Source: JAJPHI01 sp035541875 (GTDB lineage: Bacteria > Desulfobacterota > Binatia > Binatales > Binataceae). Taken from it: a DNA stretch of 64,000 nucleotides. Position 1 is the first letter of the stretch, and each line of letters begins with the position of its first letter. The stretch spans positions 20,122 through 84,121 of the forward strand of contig DATKML010000005.1 of assembly GCA_035541875.1 (NCBI GenBank). Direction: 5' to 3'. This document shows positions 60,965 to 64,000 of the stretch, in pieces. Below the pieces are notes generated by a model. The model had not been told where the DNA came from. It was given only the letters and a program-made list of their open reading frames with translations, and did no database searches. Position numbers and translations under genes: made by a program.

Positions 60965-61795
60965 CTACTCGTTGGTGCGGTCCTTACGCTCAAAGGACGG
61001 CCCCGAGAAACCACTGCCGTATTTGATCCGCTGATTACCGGTCGCCATCCCACCGTCGACAACCATTGCAGTTCCCGTAATCCACTCGGCATCGTCGCTC
61101 GCGAGGAAAAGGGCCATCGCCGCGATATCTTCAGGTCGCCCGGCCCGCGGATATGGCTGCGCTCGATCCATGCTCTTGCGGGCAGCCTCCTCACCACCAC
61201 GCATCCCGCGATAAACCAGCGGCGTCAGTACGCCACCGGGGCAGATGCAATTGACGCGGATACGATCACGGCCGAGTTCGATCGCCGCGCTCTCGGTCAA
61301 ACTGATCACTGCAGCCTTCGCCGCGCTGTAGGCATGCAATCCAGCGACGCCGCGCAACCCTGCGACTGATGAAGTCGAGATAATCGAGCCGCCACCAACT
61401 TTGCGCATCGGCGCGATCGAGTACTTGATTCCTGAGAAAACCGCGCGCGTGAGAATCACAAAGCTCTTGTCCCAGTCAGCAGCGGTGGTCTCCTCGAGCA
61501 GACCAGTGGCTCCGCCGATACCGGCGTTGTTGTAAGTGATATCGAGCCGGCCGTATTCCTTAACCGCACGATCGATCATCGCCTTGATCGCGGCGTCGTC
61601 ACTTACGTCGGTATGCTGAAAAACGGCGCGACCGCCGGCCGCCGCGATTTCCGCGATCGTCTCCTCGCCCATCTGCGAATTGAGATCAGCAACTACGACC
61701 GCCGCTCCTTCTTTGGCGAAGCGGATCGCCGTCGCTCGTCCCATCCCGCTGGCCGCGCCGGTGATTACCGCCACTTTGCCGTCTAATTTGCCCAT
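60965..61795 (-). CDS. SDR family NAD(P)-dependent oxidoreductase
   Basis: A 276-residue classical short-chain dehydrogenase. Cofactor loop VITGAASGMGRATAIRF near 9-25, ADL acidic residue near 38 (suggesting NAD), NNAG near 88, catalytic serine in IISTSSVAGLRG near 139, and Tyr-x3-Lys in HAYSAAKAAVISL near 155. The C-terminus is extended beyond the usual GG motif (MATGNQRIKYGSGFSG). The ATG at 61795 has GGAG six bases upstream; an open frame to 61867 is discounted. It is co-directional with the cyclase gene. Confidence 0.92.
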   Translation of the reverse strand: MGKLDGKVAVITGAASGMGRATAIRFAKEGAAVVVADLNSQMGEETIAEIAAAGGRAVFQHTDVSDDAAIKAMIDRAVKEYGRLDITYNNAGIGGATGLLEETTAADWDKSFVILTRAVFSGIKYSIAPMRKVGGGSIISTSSVAGLRGVAGLHAYSAAKAAVISLTESAAIELGRDRIRVNCICPGGVLTPLVYRGMRGGEEAARKSMDRAQPYPRAGRPEDIAAMALFLASDDAEWITGTAMVVDGGMATGNQRIKYGSGFSGPSFERKDRTNE

Positions 61796-61916
61796 AAATG
61801 CTCCTGCGCCGAGATTGATTGCTTCTCTCTGATAGGCGGAGGCGCCCCCGAGATGCAAGGGAAGCATCGGGCTGCTGATCAGCTTACGAGGGTCAGAAGT
61901 CGCTAAGAGCAGAAGG

Positions 61917-63694
61917 TCATTTCGCCGTGACTGAAGGCGACTTCAATAACAACCAGGTGGTGAAATGATTATCGGGCGGAACGGTACTGAGCGGAGGTCT
62001 TACAGCGATGAGCAAGGCTCGATCACGTCCCTCACGTGCTTCGAGTGTTATGATCGATGCTGGTTTTCCGGCAGCGGGCTTGGGCTTGATAAGAGAACTG
62101 AGATCAAAGCTCACCGTCGCACCGCTGGTACCCGCCGTTAGAGTGGTGCCGGAGAACGCGAGAGGTACTCCCACGATCGTCAGATCAGAGGTCATCGGAC
62201 AGAGCGCATCGCAACCTTCGAGTCCTTCTTGTTCGATCCAGAAGGGACCGATCATGCGGCTATAGTTGCCTGCATTGATGCTTATACCAACCGGAGCAGG
62301 TGAGGACTTCCGCGGCGGTTCCGGCGGGGTTCCCCAGCGGGTAAAGCCGAACGCAGCGAAGCGTTCTTCCGCATCCTGAGGCTTGACGAACGGGCTGTCG
62401 GTTACGTTCGCGAACATCGGGGCTAAGAGGTCAAGCGCATCGAGGTCGTAGAGCGCCTTCACGATCGACGCGACGCGTTTATTGGTTGCCTCGAGATTTT
62501 GAAACGTCTTCATGCGCGGCGGATCGATGCGCAGGCGATTTTCGTCGAGCAGATGCTTTTCGCTCAGGACCTGCTGCAGCTGCGCGAATTGGCTCCGAAC
62601 CGATACTGCCACGGCGCTCCACGGACCCACCGACGAGAGGATTAGGCCGATCCCGAGGCTCGCCGGAATAACGCGCAAGTCCATGCTGTTACGCGCCGCT
62701 CCTAGATACGCCACCAGCGCCGCCAACCATAGCGCGAACAGCACCAGGCAATAGCGCTCCGGTGTGACTCCATACGCACTGATACGCTGATGCACTGCGC
62801 TCAGCAGCATTATCGTGGGTACGATCATCAGCCAAAACCACGAACGGATGAACCATCGCAGTGGACGATAACCCGCCTCGCGCCACGGGTACGCGACCAA
62901 TGTAACTCACGGTGCCAATCGCGCCGAACGCGAGCACCATCCAACCGATCTCGCCCTTGGGCAGCGAGCGGTAGATCGCGATCTTCACTGCATAGACATG
63001 CAGCACCGCTGAATAGATCAGAATTAGCGGAACAAGTGCGAGGTTGAGCACGGTCGAGACCGCGCTCTCGATAAGGTCCGGCTCCGCGCTCAAGGTAAAG
63101 CGCTGATCGAGATCCTCCGGGACCATCGTGGCAGCAAAGAGCGGCACAAAGAGGACCGCCCCAGTGGTCCAGATGTGACCGTAAGATCGACCAAACCCAA
63201 TGTTGAATAGGAACGTGAGACACGCGAGTAACAGCGATAGTCCGCCGCATACAACGACCAGCGCGACGAGGGCCATCGCGATAGCGACACCTAGTTGGAG
63301 ATTGAAGCGCCAGAAGGCCATGATGACTTGCGGGCGCAGATAAGGGGCTACCATCGTAACCAGGAAAAGACCGAGCAGAACGATCAGGTTTTGGCTGTCG
63401 AGAGTACCGTGGAGATACTGAATTAGCGTGGCGGCCGCAGCCGCTGTTATTGCCGCCATAAGGTTGAGCGGCGTGGAGACTCGGCGGCCGATCGCCCATA
63501 GATGGGCCGCGAGACTGGCCAAGAAAGCGCCAATCGAGGCGTAAATTTAGTTGGCTCTCAAGCGCATCGCCTAGCTTGATGGCGCCAGCCTCTTGCAAAT
63601 TAAGAATAATGGCGAGCCCGATCGCGACCGCAACCGGGACCGGAAACCGCGGTAGCGACCGGATTGCTTCCGGCAGCTTGGCGAAGGCTTTCAT
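61917..63694 (-). pseudogene. DUF4153-type membrane protein gene with two frameshifts
   Basis: Three consecutive minus-strand frames together encode one DUF4153-like membrane protein. Part 1 starts at ATG 63694 (MKAFAKLPEAIRSLPRF) and runs to about 63550. Part 2 (IYASIGAFLASLAAHLWA to FGAIGTVSYIG) runs to about 62900. Part 3 (VAYPWREAGYRPLRWFIRSW to the stop at 61917) contains the YGVTPERYCLVLFALWL block typical of the family. Both junctions need a shift in the same direction, equal to one extra base each (1778 bases = 592 codons + 2). The repaired protein would be about 591 residues, a normal length. Either decay or sequencing error explains this. Confidence 0.75.
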
Positions 63695-63744
63695 GACGAT
63701 AGGGGCGAGAACCTTTTTTGGCGCGCTCCCTGCCGTGCAGCTAT

Positions 63745-64000
63745 GAGGGTGTCGGAAATTTCGTGTTCTTGAGCCATACAATGAAGCCCGTAAGGGCAGG
63801 AGGAAGGTATGGCGGCGAACAAGGAAGAGCGGATTGCAGATGAGGTGCTGGACCGACTGCTGGAAGGACGGGATGCGGCGACGGTCTTCGAAAGCGGCGG
63901 TTTGGTCGACGAACTGAAGAAGCGGCTGGCGGAGCGGATGCTGAATGCCGAGATGGACCATCATCTGGGCGCGGAGGCGGAGGAAGCAGCCGGCAATCAC
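63745..64000 (+). mobile_element. left end of an IS256-family insertion sequence
   Basis: The element appears to begin at GAGGGTGTCGGAAATTTCG (from 63745), which has the look of an IS256-family terminal inverted repeat, followed 64 bases later by the transposase ATG. The right end, second inverted repeat and target duplication lie beyond the window. The octamer GCAGCTAT (63737-63744) is the expected place for an 8-9 base target duplication. It sits about 50 bases upstream of the broken DUF4153 gene. Confidence 0.75.
63809..64000 (+). CDS. IS256-family (mutator-type) transposase, N-terminal part
   Basis: The frame from ATG 63809 stays open to the window edge, giving 64 residues: LLEGRDAATVFESGGLVDEL, then KKRLAERMLNAEMDHHLGAE and EAAGNH. 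This LAERxLNAEMDHHLG block is the conserved N-terminus of IS256-type transposases of about 400 residues. The catalytic DDE residues lie outside the window. AGGAGG (63799-63804) precedes the ATG at good spacing. It is truncated here only by the window edge. Confidence 0.9.
   Translation, partial: MAANKEERIADEVLDRLLEGRDAATVFESGGLVDELKKRLAERMLNAEMDHHLGAEAEEAAGNH

Noticed and set aside
62828..64000. Single 390-codon minus-strand protein at the right edge
   Set aside because: Only about 63550-63694 is genuine coding (DUF4153 start); the left portion is out of frame with the homology, and the right portion lies antisense to the IS256 transposase.
1..64000. CRISPR array, tRNA or rRNA genes
   Set aside because: I saw no regularly spaced direct repeats, no tRNA-like cloverleaf in the intergenic gaps and no rRNA sequence; a covariance-model search would be needed to exclude small RNAs.

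Overview
The window looks like bacterial chromosome from a GC-rich, Gram-negative-type (diderm) organism. Outer-envelope or periplasmic functions are implied by the MacAB-type pump, several lipoproteins and secreted phosphoesterases. The order xerC-hslV-hslU, then argB-argD-argF-argG-argH, a small lipoprotein, and lysA-dapF-dapA is typical of lineages formerly called Deltaproteobacteria. Co-occurrence of F420/FMN-type oxidoreductases, CoA-transferase, acyl-CoA dehydrogenases, 'amidohydrolase 2' proteins and Baeyer-Villiger-type monooxygenase would fit the Binatota/Desulfobacterota neighbourhood. That placement is inference from gene content only. I found no rRNA, tRNA or CRISPR array.

Layout. 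0.1-10.1 kb: a small zinc-ribbon ORF, a PPOX-fold protein, endonuclease IV, trpS, proS, a SIMPL-domain protein, a two-permease plus binding-protein peptide ABC module without ATPases, and an AlkA-like glycosylase. 10.3-17.4 kb: pyrF, a GT-C-like membrane protein coupled to a CaiB/BaiF CoA-transferase, and macAB. 17.4-21.7 kb: a SUKH-like orphan, glmS-glmU and a zinc-ribbon protein. 21.7-34.4 kb: a long co-directional run for chromosome-dimer resolution/proteolysis (xerC, hslVU), arginine (argBDFGH) and lysine/diaminopimelate (lysA, dapF, dapA) synthesis. 34.4-41.1 kb: an amidohydrolase, two convergent phosphoesterase-superfamily proteins and two tandem zinc alcohol dehydrogenase paralogues. 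41.2-50.6 kb: rpoD divergent from a family-B DNA polymerase, then a methyltransferase, a DUF4412-like secreted protein, an LPG-synthase-type membrane protein, DUF2461 and a divergent YchF-like protein.

50.9-61.8 kb is the most distinctive part: an acyl-CoA dehydrogenase pair, a luciferase-like flavin oxidoreductase, a BVMO-type monooxygenase, a prohibitin-like protein, a PRISE-type enone reductase, a TetR regulator, a Rieske oxygenase, a cyclase-family hydrolase and an SDR. These read as a catabolic neighbourhood for a hydrophobic, probably cyclic, substrate. A perfect 14-bp palindrome lies between the -35 and -10 boxes of a strong promoter candidate in front of the Rieske oxygenase, next to the divergent TetR gene, and is the best regulatory signal in the window.

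The right end (61.9-64.0 kb) holds a DUF4153-type membrane protein gene broken by two same-direction frameshifts. Immediately upstream of it is the left end of an IS256-family insertion sequence that runs off the window. Small palindromic repeats sharing a GTCATTCT/AGAATGAC core occur in at least three intergenic gaps.
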